This document shows positions 1-7,058 of a DNA stretch of 11,712 nt, piece by piece. The stretch covers positions 1 to 11,712 of the forward strand of contig CAITEL010000321.1 of NCBI GenBank assembly GCA_903891375.1. The letters are read 5' to 3'. The position numbers were made by a program, and so were the translations under genes. The notes under the pieces were generated by a model. That model worked only from the letters and a program-made list of their open reading frames with translations, was not told where the DNA came from and searched no databases. How positions within the stretch are numbered: the stretch's first letter is position 1; every line of letters starts with the position of its first letter. This DNA comes from an uncultured Neisseriaceae bacterium. GTDB taxonomy: Bacteria > Pseudomonadota > Gammaproteobacteria > Burkholderiales > UBA11063.

Positions 1-8
1 ATGTTATT

Positions 9-266
9 ATGATATCTACTGTCTTAAACTTTTTTTCTAATGATGATTATACCCTAGAAGCATGTAATATTTTAGTGGAAACTATAACCGTAAGAAACAT
101 GAAAACACTTAAAACAGAAGAATGGGATTATAATATATTTAAAATAAAGTACTTAGCGTTAGATAAAAATAGTATTTTTCAAATAACTTCATTTTTTAAT
201 AATGCTAACATTAAACCAGTAAATGACAGAATGCCAAACCTTAAGCATCTCAGATTAATCAAATAA
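9..266 (+). CDS. Small hypothetical protein, possibly the 3' end of a longer gene
   Basis: I do not recognise this 85-residue product. It is rich in Asn, Lys, Ile and Leu, lacks a signal peptide or clear membrane span, and has a basic C-terminus (KHLRLIK). The reading frame stays open back to the window edge, so the Met at 9 may be internal and the gene may start upstream; only 8 bases precede it, so no ribosome site can be judged. Its stop codon overlaps the AAGGTG Shine-Dalgarno of the HTH gene that follows, which implies one transcript and coupled translation. A small gene directly before an XRE regulator is a layout shared with some toxin-antitoxin pairs such as higBA. However, the sequence shows no HigB/RelE-like motif I can identify, so that role is only a possibility. 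Confidence 0.6.
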   Translation: MISTVLNFFSNDDYTLEACNILVETITVRNMKTLKTEEWDYNIFKIKYLALDKNSIFQITSFFNNANIKPVNDRMPNLKHLRLIK

Positions 267-278
267 GGTGATTTAGTT

Positions 279-518
279 ATGCAACATTTAACGTATACAA
301 ACTTAAACCAACGTTTAGGTGAGTTTTGCAAAAACAGACGAAAAACTGAAGGGTTGTCTGTCCGTGAACTCGCTGAAAAAACCAAAATGCATCATGGCAC
401 TATAACCAAATTTGAAGCAGGTGTCACCGATATATCGTTTTCTAATGCTATAAAATTATTTATGGCATTAGAAATTGATTTCAATGATATTATATTTATA
501 ATTAAAACCTCTGATTAA
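279..518 (+). CDS. XRE/Cro-C1 family HTH transcriptional regulator (small)
   Basis: A 79-residue protein that is almost only a DNA-binding domain. The HTH runs from about residue 10 to 62: scaffold helix NQRLGEFCKNRRK, second helix LSVRELAEKTK (26-36), turn at M37-H38 and recognition helix ending in TITKFEAG (41-48). This spacing, including the LSxxELA and IxxxExG signatures, is typical of HTH_3 domains. No ligand-binding or protease domain follows, so it probably dimerises through its C-terminal hydrophobic tail (IIFIIK). A good AAGGTG site at 265-270, 8 bases before the ATG, overlaps the stop of the preceding small gene, so the two are likely co-expressed. Its target is unknown; autoregulation, as in antitoxins and phage-type repressors of this size, is plausible. 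The family call is firm, the biological role is not. Confidence 0.85.
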   Translation: MQHLTYTNLNQRLGEFCKNRRKTEGLSVRELAEKTKMHHGTITKFEAGVTDISFSNAIKLFMALEIDFNDIIFIIKTSD

Positions 519-546
519 CCGACTCTTATAATGATTATACATACTA

Positions 547-1662
547 ATGAATAGAAACAACGGACTAACCACTCTCAGAGCAATTGCAATATTATTAGTT
601 TTTCTGCATAATTTTTATTATGCGAACCACAATATTACGTTTGGGATAATCACTCAAGTCGGATGGATTGGGGTTGACTTATTTTTTGTTCTAAGTGGTG
701 TTTTAATCGGAAATCAAATCTTTTCCAGCATTCAAACAAACTCTAAATTTTTAATTTCAACTTTTATCTTTCGTCGTATTTTACGAACCGTTCCTAATTA
801 TTTAATTGTTGTTTTATTTTATTGGATTTTTCTTGAATTTAGAGATGCAGTTACTTTACCTGACTTATGGAAAGTTTTGACTTTCACTACAAATCTGGTG
901 TTAATAACTGGAACTGCTTTGTCTTACACATGGTCTCTTTGCATAGAAGAACAATTTTATTTAATACTCCCCATCATTTTTATACTATTCATTCAACTCA
1001 AATCACTTAAATTAACTTGGATCTTAATTGCTTTATTTATAATCATTGGCATAATTCTACGTGGTTATATTTGGTTCCATTATATCCATGGAACAGAATA
1101 TACTAATAACCTCAACTTTAGACAATTTTCAATATATCAAACCATGATATATTTTTTTACACCATGTCGCCTTGATGAATTAATAATAGGCGTTTCTATT
1201 GCAATTTTAAAAAACTTTCATAGCTCTATATGGCAGAAACTAACATCAAATGGTAATTTATCTTTTACCATAGGAATACTTTGCACCATACCAACTGTTT
1301 TATTAATTTACTACAAACATTATACCTTGATTGCTACGATAATCAGTTACCCAATACTTGGAATTAGTTTTGGCTTATTAGTAATTTCAGCCCTAAGCCC
1401 CAATTCATTTTTATACAAAACCAACATTCCTCTGACGCCTACTATAGCTAAACTTTCTTTTGCAATATATTTAGTTGAAAAGCCAATTAATCATTTCATA
1501 ATTTCAATTATTAATAATCGTCATTTATTTTCTAGTAATATTGCTATATTTTCAACCGCAACAATATGTGTTCTAATTTCAGCTTGGTTACTATTTATCT
1601 GCATTGAAACACCTTTTATTAGATTGCGCGAGCTGTTATTCAAAAAACCTCTATATATTTAA
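547..1662 (+). CDS. Acyltransferase-3 family membrane O-acyltransferase (OafA/YrhL-like)
   Basis: A 371-residue polytopic inner-membrane protein of the family that O-acylates surface glycans such as O-antigen or peptidoglycan, and sometimes secreted metabolites. Family motifs appear in order. TM1 carries RAIAILLVFLHNF, with Arg11 and the conserved His21. Then come GWIGVDLFFVLSG (39-51), RRILRTVPNYL (76-86), TWSLCIEEQFYLILP (128-142), CRLDELIIG (207-215) and a final ETPFIRL (354-360). About ten hydrophobic spans follow one another. The late motif usually written YLxH reads YLVEKP here, a small departure. There is no C-terminal SGNH esterase domain, so it is the short, acyltransferase-only form. 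No clear Shine-Dalgarno precedes the ATG. The stop lies 31 bases before the DHOD-like gene, suggesting one operon. The acceptor cannot be read from the sequence. Confidence 0.9.
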   Translation: MNRNNGLTTLRAIAILLVFLHNFYYANHNITFGIITQVGWIGVDLFFVLSGVLIGNQIFSSIQTNSKFLISTFIFRRILRTVPNYLIVVLFYWIFLEFRDAVTLPDLWKVLTFTTNLVLITGTALSYTWSLCIEEQFYLILPIIFILFIQLKSLKLTWILIALFIIIGIILRGYIWFHYIHGTEYTNNLNFRQFSIYQTMIYFFTPCRLDELIIGVSIAILKNFHSSIWQKLTSNGNLSFTIGILCTIPTVLLIYYKHYTLIATIISYPILGISFGLLVISALSPNSFLYKTNIPLTPTIAKLSFAIYLVEKPINHFIISIINNRHLFSSNIAIFSTATICVLISAWLLFICIETPFIRLRELLFKKPLYI

Positions 1663-1693
1663 CATGATACTTAATTTTAGGAAAAACACACCG

Positions 1694-2683
1694 ATGAAAC
1701 AAAACATATCTGTAAAACTTGGCAATACACTACTTAATTCACCATTAATTATTGGCGCAAATGACAGTATATTAGATTTTAAAACTTTTAACTTAATTGC
1801 TGAGAATAGCAAACTTTTAGGTGCATTTGTCACAAAATCATTTACTTTAGATGCAAGACAAGGCAACAAAAATCCAATTGTATCATGCGTTGATAACAAC
1901 CTGATGGTTTCATCAGGAATGAGAAACCCTGGCCTCAAACAAATGTTAACCGAAATTTCTAATTATCATAAACAACATTCGACCCCTCAATTAATTCCCA
2001 GTATTGCAATTAATCCAGATAGCGCTCACAAGGACCCAATTGCTGAATTAACGTTTCTTGCAACGCAATTATATGAAAATGGTGTCAATATTATTGAACT
2101 AAATTTATCCTGCCCAAATTTAAATACTTCAACTATTGTCGCAGACAAACAAGGAATGGTTTACAGAATCATTAATCAAATAAAAAATGAATTTAGTAAG
2201 AAAAATTATAGCTGTACGTTAATTGCAAAATTAGCTGGCGATGATAATGCTCTCTTAAACTCTGCAAAACAAGCGGAAGATTCTGAAATTGATGCGATTA
2301 CTATATTACCACTACTTCGTGCAACAAGTTTTTATACAGGATTAATTAAACAACATCAACCGATGGCAATTGGAGATCCATTACTCGGTAACATACATGG
2401 TACAATATATGGTAGTGGATTTGGACCAATAACCAGACAGTATTTACTTAATCTAAAAGCATACATTAAAACTCCAATAATAGCATCTGGTGGTTGCCTA
2501 GGTGGTTTCAACAGTACAATAATTGAAAAAACGGATGGCTTAGTTCAAACCATGTTTGCAGGCGCAATTGCTACAGAAGTTGTTACTCCATTTTATCCAT
2601 TTAACCAAGAAAAACTTCAAGAAATTGATGAAATCTTAAATCAATATAACCAATTTGTAACTAATAATAGCACACTTTTTTAA
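1694..2683 (+). CDS. Dihydroorotate dehydrogenase-fold flavoprotein (class 1A-like), atypical substrate site
   Basis: A 329-residue TIM-barrel FMN oxidoreductase related to class 1A dihydroorotate dehydrogenases (DHOD). Seen: TKSFTLDARQGN (47-58), matching the FMN/active-site Lys loop; NLSCPN (137-142) with the catalytic-base Cys140; AKL with Lys179; YGSGFGPIT (239-247); and the phosphate-binding IIASGG (262-267). Compared from memory with the Lactococcus enzyme, several orotate contacts are missing: the NSMGLPN loop reads VSSGMRN (72-78), so Asn67 becomes Val72, and the Asn193-Ser194 pair becomes Pro206-Leu207. It may therefore act on a different substrate, and pyrD would be an unsafe label. 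I chose the ATG at 1694, 11 bases after an AGGA, over 1664 and 1604, because the domain begins there. The alpha/beta hydrolase starts only 10 bases downstream. Confidence 0.8.
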   Translation: MKQNISVKLGNTLLNSPLIIGANDSILDFKTFNLIAENSKLLGAFVTKSFTLDARQGNKNPIVSCVDNNLMVSSGMRNPGLKQMLTEISNYHKQHSTPQLIPSIAINPDSAHKDPIAELTFLATQLYENGVNIIELNLSCPNLNTSTIVADKQGMVYRIINQIKNEFSKKNYSCTLIAKLAGDDNALLNSAKQAEDSEIDAITILPLLRATSFYTGLIKQHQPMAIGDPLLGNIHGTIYGSGFGPITRQYLLNLKAYIKTPIIASGGCLGGFNSTIIEKTDGLVQTMFAGAIATEVVTPFYPFNQEKLQEIDEILNQYNQFVTNNSTLF

Positions 2684-2693
2684 AGGTAACCTA

Positions 2694-3464
2694 ATGCTAC
2701 ATTATCAATTTTATAATAAATCTAATAATGGGAACGCACCAGTGTATATTTTTCTTGGTGGATTCACTGCTACTTATGAAGCATGGTACAAAGTATCAGA
2801 CTTGATCCTCAATCAACAAGATTGTACTATTTTACTCATCGATAATATCGGTGCTGGGAAAAGCCCACAACCGTCTGGTAAATATACCACCATGCAAATG
2901 GCAACTATGATAGTTGATATTGTATCTCACTTGAACCTTAATAAGGTTAATCTGATTGGTCATTCTATGGGTGGAGCAATTGCTCAACATATAGCAATAA
3001 TGTCCCCGCACTTAATCAATCATTTATATTTACTCTCTACTGCCACTAAGTTTAATGAAGTCACAAAATTATTTCTTATCAACCGACATGATCTTGCTAA
3101 ATCGAACATTAATAGAGAATTAATTGCAAAAACTGTAATTCCAACTATATTTTGTAATGCTTTTTTAACCAAGCAAGAGAATATAAATCTCGCTATTAAC
3201 CGTGTAGTAAATAACCCTCAAACACTTGATGGACTATTCGGACAATTAAATGCGTGCTTGACTCATGACACAACAGAAATTATCCATAAAATTTCTTGCA
3301 GTACAACAATAATAACTGGCAATGAAGATGTTTTAGTGAACCCGATAAATTCAAAAAATTTACATAATATGATACCAAATTCAACACTCCATATCATTGA
3401 TAATACTGCACATATGCTGCAATTAGAGCAACCACAAAAAATTACTGAGATTATTCTGGAATAA
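2694..3464 (+). CDS. Alpha/beta-fold hydrolase
   Basis: A 256-residue cytoplasmic-type alpha/beta hydrolase without a signal peptide. The oxyanion-hole region is FLGGFTATYEAW (20-31). The nucleophile elbow is GHSMGG with Ser91. The acid is probably Asp212 in TGNEDVLV, and the base is His240 in DNTAHMLQLEQP, giving the Ser-Asp-His triad in the usual order and spacing. A lid-like insertion spans about residues 120-195. This general family covers esterases, lactonases, thioesterases, C-C hydrolases and haloperoxidase-like proteins, and the sequence alone does not choose between them. A strong AAAGG site overlapping the stop of the DHOD-like gene, 7 bases before the ATG, shows tight coupling. I infer that the two enzymes act on the same metabolite, possibly with the upstream acyltransferase. 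Confidence 0.88.
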   Translation: MLHYQFYNKSNNGNAPVYIFLGGFTATYEAWYKVSDLILNQQDCTILLIDNIGAGKSPQPSGKYTTMQMATMIVDIVSHLNLNKVNLIGHSMGGAIAQHIAIMSPHLINHLYLLSTATKFNEVTKLFLINRHDLAKSNINRELIAKTVIPTIFCNAFLTKQENINLAINRVVNNPQTLDGLFGQLNACLTHDTTEIIHKISCSTTIITGNEDVLVNPINSKNLHNMIPNSTLHIIDNTAHMLQLEQPQKITEIILE

Positions 3465-3508
3465 CACTTATCCACTTTTAGCGGTATAAACTAAGAGGTC
3501 TATTACTG

Positions 3509-3514
3509 TATAAT
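3509..3514 (+). promoter_or_regulatory. Candidate -10 box for the large lipoprotein gene
   Basis: A perfect TATAAT lies 27 bases before the ATG at 3542, with TG directly upstream. A transcript starting about 7 bases downstream would have a short leader carrying the GGA ribosome site at 3533-3535. No convincing -35 hexamer is seen at 16-18 bases upstream, and in such AT-rich DNA a TATAAT can arise by chance. The 77-base gap after the hydrolase gene makes a separate promoter plausible. Confidence 0.35.
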
Positions 3515-3541
3515 TGCCATATACTTTTTATTGGAAAAAAC

Positions 3542-6500
3542 ATGAAAAATCTGGCAATGAAAATTACAGCAATAATGGTCGTTATTTTTATAAGTGCATG
3601 TAATAGTGGTGGCAATGTCAATGTGAATAATCAGGATTCAATAAAACCTGATAATGTTCCCATAAATCCAACCGTTAATACTATTAGTGAAAAAATAAAC
3701 CCACAAATTAAAACTCCATTTTCAGCAATGGCTACATTAGATAACGCCTTGAATGTAAAGCCTTCGAATATTGTAAACAACACAACATCTACAACGAATT
3801 GTTTTAATCTTGCACCACAATCAAATGGTGATAATTATACCACTACTGTTTTATCAGCGGAATGGTATTCAACTGCACAATTAAAATTTACAATTAAAAA
3901 TACGTGCCCCACTGCTCAATTAACTAATAATCTAGTAATTAAAATGCATAATTTACAATTAAATAATGCAAACCCAGTAATTAGTGATGTCGCTCAATCT
4001 GATAATGTAAATTTAGCAACTAGCTTGGAACAAAAAGAGGCTGATACCGATTTAATTATCAACCAACCAATAAGCTGTGCTGGAGCTTCATGGTGCCAGA
4101 TTCCAGCTAATACTTCTAAGAGTTTTGTGATTAACACTTCTTTTTCAGGCCCAATTACCTCTTTTAATGTCGATAGTGTTTCAATAGACGGAGATACTCC
4201 GCCACCGCCTCCACCACCGCCGATTACAACTGGTGAACTTGATATAACAGTTGATACAACTCAATTATTACCTCTATGCCCTAACACAAGTAGTTGTTCA
4301 ATTAAATTAAATATAGCTGCGCCATCACAACAAACAACGTTAACGCCAATTGTTGTTGACCCAAGAGTATCTAGTCAAGTTACGACTAAATATACAGATA
4401 TCCTACCAGGAAAGTATTCACTTATTTTAGACAACTCTTCATTACCTGATGCAAAAGGTGGACAAATCACCCCAAATTATATTCCAGCTTCAGCTACCGT
4501 AGATGTACCAATTGGACCATCACCTGCAACCGCTAATTTGAATTTCACTTATACCGAGGCTAGGCAACCACAAGGTAATATAAGCATTAATGTGGCAAAT
4601 ATATCTGGTGCAGATACTAATATATTTAAAGATATTGGCATGATAAACGGTGTAGTGCATGCCACAACAGCTAATAAAGATTACTTTTTTATGGCATCTA
4701 TTGGTAGTAATTTCCAATTTAATAATTTACCAACCGATACATATACCGTTAGCTTACTTGGATTAGCTGACCCCATAACTAATACTTATTATAATGTCAC
4801 TCCACAAACTGTTGTAGTTAGTGATAATCAAACCTCTATAACTAATTTAAATTTTACTAAAGCTTTAAATTCGACATATGCAGTAGATATTAGTGTAAAT
4901 AATGCGCCGTTAGGGCAATTAGTACAGTTTGCAGCAGACAATAGTAAATATAAGTACAATACAAACGCTCTACTTAGTCAGACTTATTATTTCACTGAAT
5001 CAGCTATTGCTCTAACCATTAATGCCCCATGGTATACTATAACTTCTACGCCAACGCCATTGATATTATCAAGTAACATTCCAAACGCTAGCATTAATTT
5101 TAAAAAACAACAATCAAGTGCAATGGTTGCTGGATGGCCAGAATATCTAGCAATGGGGGCAATTGGGGGGCCAAATATTGATCCAACCAATGCTTTTAAT
5201 GGTGATGATGGCTTTGGTAATAAACCCGTAGATGCTGTATTTAAATATGCTGGGATAAATGGTGATGGCGACCCTGGAGTAATTGACCCACCAATGAATG
5301 CACTACGTATGACTGGTGATTTAACTAATGTAAGCACTGTGAACAACCACCCAAGCCGAGTAGTGATTGTAGAGTACACTGGGCAAATGAGTGGGGGAGA
5401 AAACCTATCTGATTTTACCAATACAGCAACACCAGACATAAATAAGCAAAATGCAACCTATATTATGGGACGACATTTTGTAGGATTAGGTGCGGATGCT
5501 ATAGCCTTGGCTGATAAACCTGTAATATTAAATGGACAAAAATATTATGGCTCATTAATCATGAATCCAGATTTATTAGGCGCACTACAACAAAGTGAAG
5601 GTATCAGTGGAGGCGCATATATACCTAAAGTAAATGCCTTATTAACTAGTGGAGTAGTCAACAATGCTATTGATCAGGCTTTATGTGTATTAACTAATAC
5701 ATATTCATACACAAATAATGATAAAAATAGTATTACGGATTGGTCTGATAAATTACCACGTAAGGATTCTTACGGTAAAACTTATACTGGTACTGCGTAT
5801 TCCATTCTAACACAAATGTTTAAGGATACTTTCCCGGTGTGGATAACTAGTAGTGCAGGAGATCAATATTGGGGAGTTGGAATAAATAATATGATACAAG
5901 GTACTGAGAGCTATTCACAAGTTGGCCAATGGTTTAATGCTTGTGTTACTCAGCCAGATTATGATCACAGTAAGTATGTTCGACCAAATTTTCCAGCTGG
6001 ATTTGATGGTTGGGTTCAGGCTAATAATTGGTTAATTCGTACATTTGCACCAGCAATATCAAAATCGGAACAAGTTACCTTTGGTTGGCAAGATAATATG
6101 TGGGCCGTTCGCTCTGGATATTGGATGCATCAGGATTTAACCACTGATCAAATTGCACAACAATATTCAACACCTATTACAACATGGTTACAAAAAAATG
6201 CACCAAGTGCAATTACTACAGGTAATGCATATTCTCCCGATTATTTCGTGTTTGATCGTTACGAAATGGATGATAGTGCTTCTCCAGGACAAGCAACATT
6301 CTACAATGCACGTTCATGGGATAATCTAATTACAGCCGTAGGACAAGTTAGTAAAAGTTTTAATAACATTCCTATGATGTTATGGCAAATACCTGGATCA
6401 CATATTAGCAATACCACTGAATCAACTCCAGAATTATATAATAGTACTGCTGGTAGTTATATTTTTAGTACTGCACCTGTATACTTCTTTGGGGACAATA

Positions 6501-6871
6501 ACTTAAACCCTGATTTAAGTAATATGATAATGGGCAATAGTACAACAGATGCAAATATGGCTGTAGGGAGTTTTATTATGCCAATACTTGACCCAACCAG
6601 CTTAACCGATGGTTACCATTGTCCACTTGGTTTATGCAATAACTATCAGCAATATTTACTTTATTATGATGGTAAAGCTAATAATTTTGATTGGAGTCGT
6701 GACAACGGAAAACTAGCGTTTGCCACACAAAATAATATATTTGCGATTTTATGGGGTGGTGGGAATACAACTAATGTAATCAAGAACTTTAGTAACCCAG
6801 ATGATCATGGTTGGTTAGCTAATAAATTAATTAATTATTACCAAAACCCACAACCACTAGTTAAGAATTAA
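3542..6871 (+). CDS. Large secreted multidomain lipoprotein, possible glycan-active enzyme
   Basis: An 1109-residue exported protein. Residues 1-20 are a type II signal peptide: basic start, hydrophobic core, lipobox ISAC with lipidated Cys20. Asn at +2 suggests sorting to the outer membrane under the Escherichia coli rule. A low-complexity spacer (21-83) is followed by a beta-rich module (84-217) with Cys87, Cys122, Cys179 and Cys185, probably disulfide-bonded and reminiscent of carbohydrate-binding modules. Then come eight prolines (220-227) and three beta-rich modules (about 230-340, 345-440, 441-523); the first two resemble each other in ending with LxPGKYSL/LPTDTYTV followed by a NLNFT strand. 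The C-terminal domain (525-1105) is rich in Trp, Tyr and Gly. Its strand-like segments include VVIVEYTGQ (607-615), LIMNPDLLG (672-680), YFVFDRYEMDD (901-911), IPMMLWQIPGSH (943-954) and IFAILWGGGN (1066-1075). That pattern suits a TIM-barrel glycosidase, but I cannot name a family. Confidence 0.85.
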   Translation: MKNLAMKITAIMVVIFISACNSGGNVNVNNQDSIKPDNVPINPTVNTISEKINPQIKTPFSAMATLDNALNVKPSNIVNNTTSTTNCFNLAPQSNGDNYTTTVLSAEWYSTAQLKFTIKNTCPTAQLTNNLVIKMHNLQLNNANPVISDVAQSDNVNLATSLEQKEADTDLIINQPISCAGASWCQIPANTSKSFVINTSFSGPITSFNVDSVSIDGDTPPPPPPPPITTGELDITVDTTQLLPLCPNTSSCSIKLNIAAPSQQTTLTPIVVDPRVSSQVTTKYTDILPGKYSLILDNSSLPDAKGGQITPNYIPASATVDVPIGPSPATANLNFTYTEARQPQGNISINVANISGADTNIFKDIGMINGVVHATTANKDYFFMASIGSNFQFNNLPTDTYTVSLLGLADPITNTYYNVTPQTVVVSDNQTSITNLNFTKALNSTYAVDISVNNAPLGQLVQFAADNSKYKYNTNALLSQTYYFTESAIALTINAPWYTITSTPTPLILSSNIPNASINFKKQQSSAMVAGWPEYLAMGAIGGPNIDPTNAFNGDDGFGNKPVDAVFKYAGINGDGDPGVIDPPMNALRMTGDLTNVSTVNNHPSRVVIVEYTGQMSGGENLSDFTNTATPDINKQNATYIMGRHFVGLGADAIALADKPVILNGQKYYGSLIMNPDLLGALQQSEGISGGAYIPKVNALLTSGVVNNAIDQALCVLTNTYSYTNNDKNSITDWSDKLPRKDSYGKTYTGTAYSILTQMFKDTFPVWITSSAGDQYWGVGINNMIQGTESYSQVGQWFNACVTQPDYDHSKYVRPNFPAGFDGWVQANNWLIRTFAPAISKSEQVTFGWQDNMWAVRSGYWMHQDLTTDQIAQQYSTPITTWLQKNAPSAITTGNAYSPDYFVFDRYEMDDSASPGQATFYNARSWDNLITAVGQVSKSFNNIPMMLWQIPGSHISNTTESTPELYNSTAGSYIFSTAPVYFFGDNNLNPDLSNMIMGNSTTDANMAVGSFIMPILDPTSLTDGYHCPLGLCNNYQQYLLYYDGKANNFDWSRDNGKLAFATQNNIFAILWGGGNTTNVIKNFSNPDDHGWLANKLINYYQNPQPLVKN

Positions 6872-6885
6872 CCAAGCTAATAACT

Positions 6886-6919
6886 GAAACCGCCATTTCA
6901 TTTTTGAAGTGGCTGTTTT
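6886..6919 (+). terminator. Hairpin terminator after the lipoprotein gene
   Basis: GCCATTTCA (6892-6900) pairs with TGAAGTGGC (6905-6913), one G-T wobble in nine pairs, around a TTTT loop. Past one mismatch (C6891/T6914) the stem continues by about four pairs, with AAA on the left and TTTT on the right. The TTTT run after the GC-rich stem, 15 bases downstream of the stop codon, fits a Rho-independent terminator; the flanking AAA could make it partly bidirectional. Confidence 0.7.
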
Positions 6920-7001
6920 CAACATTAAATATTGACTCTATATAGATGACACAAAAACAGCACCAATCAATGTCGATGTCAAACACGAGTTTTCACCAGC
7001 A

Positions 7002-7016
7002 AAGTACTCTGTACTT
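7002..7016. promoter_or_regulatory. Palindrome in the purD promoter spacer (candidate operator)
   Basis: AAGTAC-TCT-GTACTT is a perfect 6-bp inverted repeat with a 3-base centre. It ends 4 bases before the -10 box and covers the -35/spacer zone of the purD promoter, where a bound dimeric repressor would block polymerase. It does not match the E. coli PurR site (ACGCAAACGTTTGCGT), so any regulator is unknown. Chance occurrence is possible. Confidence 0.35.
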
Positions 7017-7017
7017 A

Positions 7018-7026
7018 TGCTATAAT
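7018..7026 (+). promoter_or_regulatory. Extended -10 promoter for purD
   Basis: TGCTATAAT is a perfect extended -10 element (TGn followed by TATAAT at 7021-7026), ending 32 bases before the purD ATG. The -35 position holds no good match, which is normal for extended -10 promoters. It lies downstream of the lipoprotein terminator, so purD is most likely transcribed on its own from here. Confidence 0.6.
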
Positions 7027-7058
7027 CTTGGGTGATTATTTAAAATAGTTAGCGTATC

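Noticed and set aside
527..532. TATAAT just before the acyltransferase gene
   Set aside because: No -35 or TGn element, and only 14 bases from the ATG, so the transcript would be nearly leaderless. Probably chance in AT-rich DNA.
1604..1693. Upstream Met codons for the DHOD-like gene (1604 and 1664)
   Set aside because: The 1604 start lies inside the acyltransferase gene and adds residues unlike the family. The 1664 start lacks a ribosome site and adds a non-homologous leader.
3474..3497. Imperfect hairpin CTTTTAG/CTAAGAG after the hydrolase gene
   Set aside because: Seven pairs, one a wobble, with no following T-run. Too weak to call a terminator.
4987..5439. 150-residue minus-strand frame inside the lipoprotein gene
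   Set aside because: Antisense shadow of a well-supported coding frame, with no recognisable domain and no ribosome site considered convincing.
3542..6871. GH18 chitinase label for the large lipoprotein
   Set aside because: The GH18 DxxDxDxE signature is not present. DRYEMDD at 905-911 is only superficially similar, so the enzyme family is left open.
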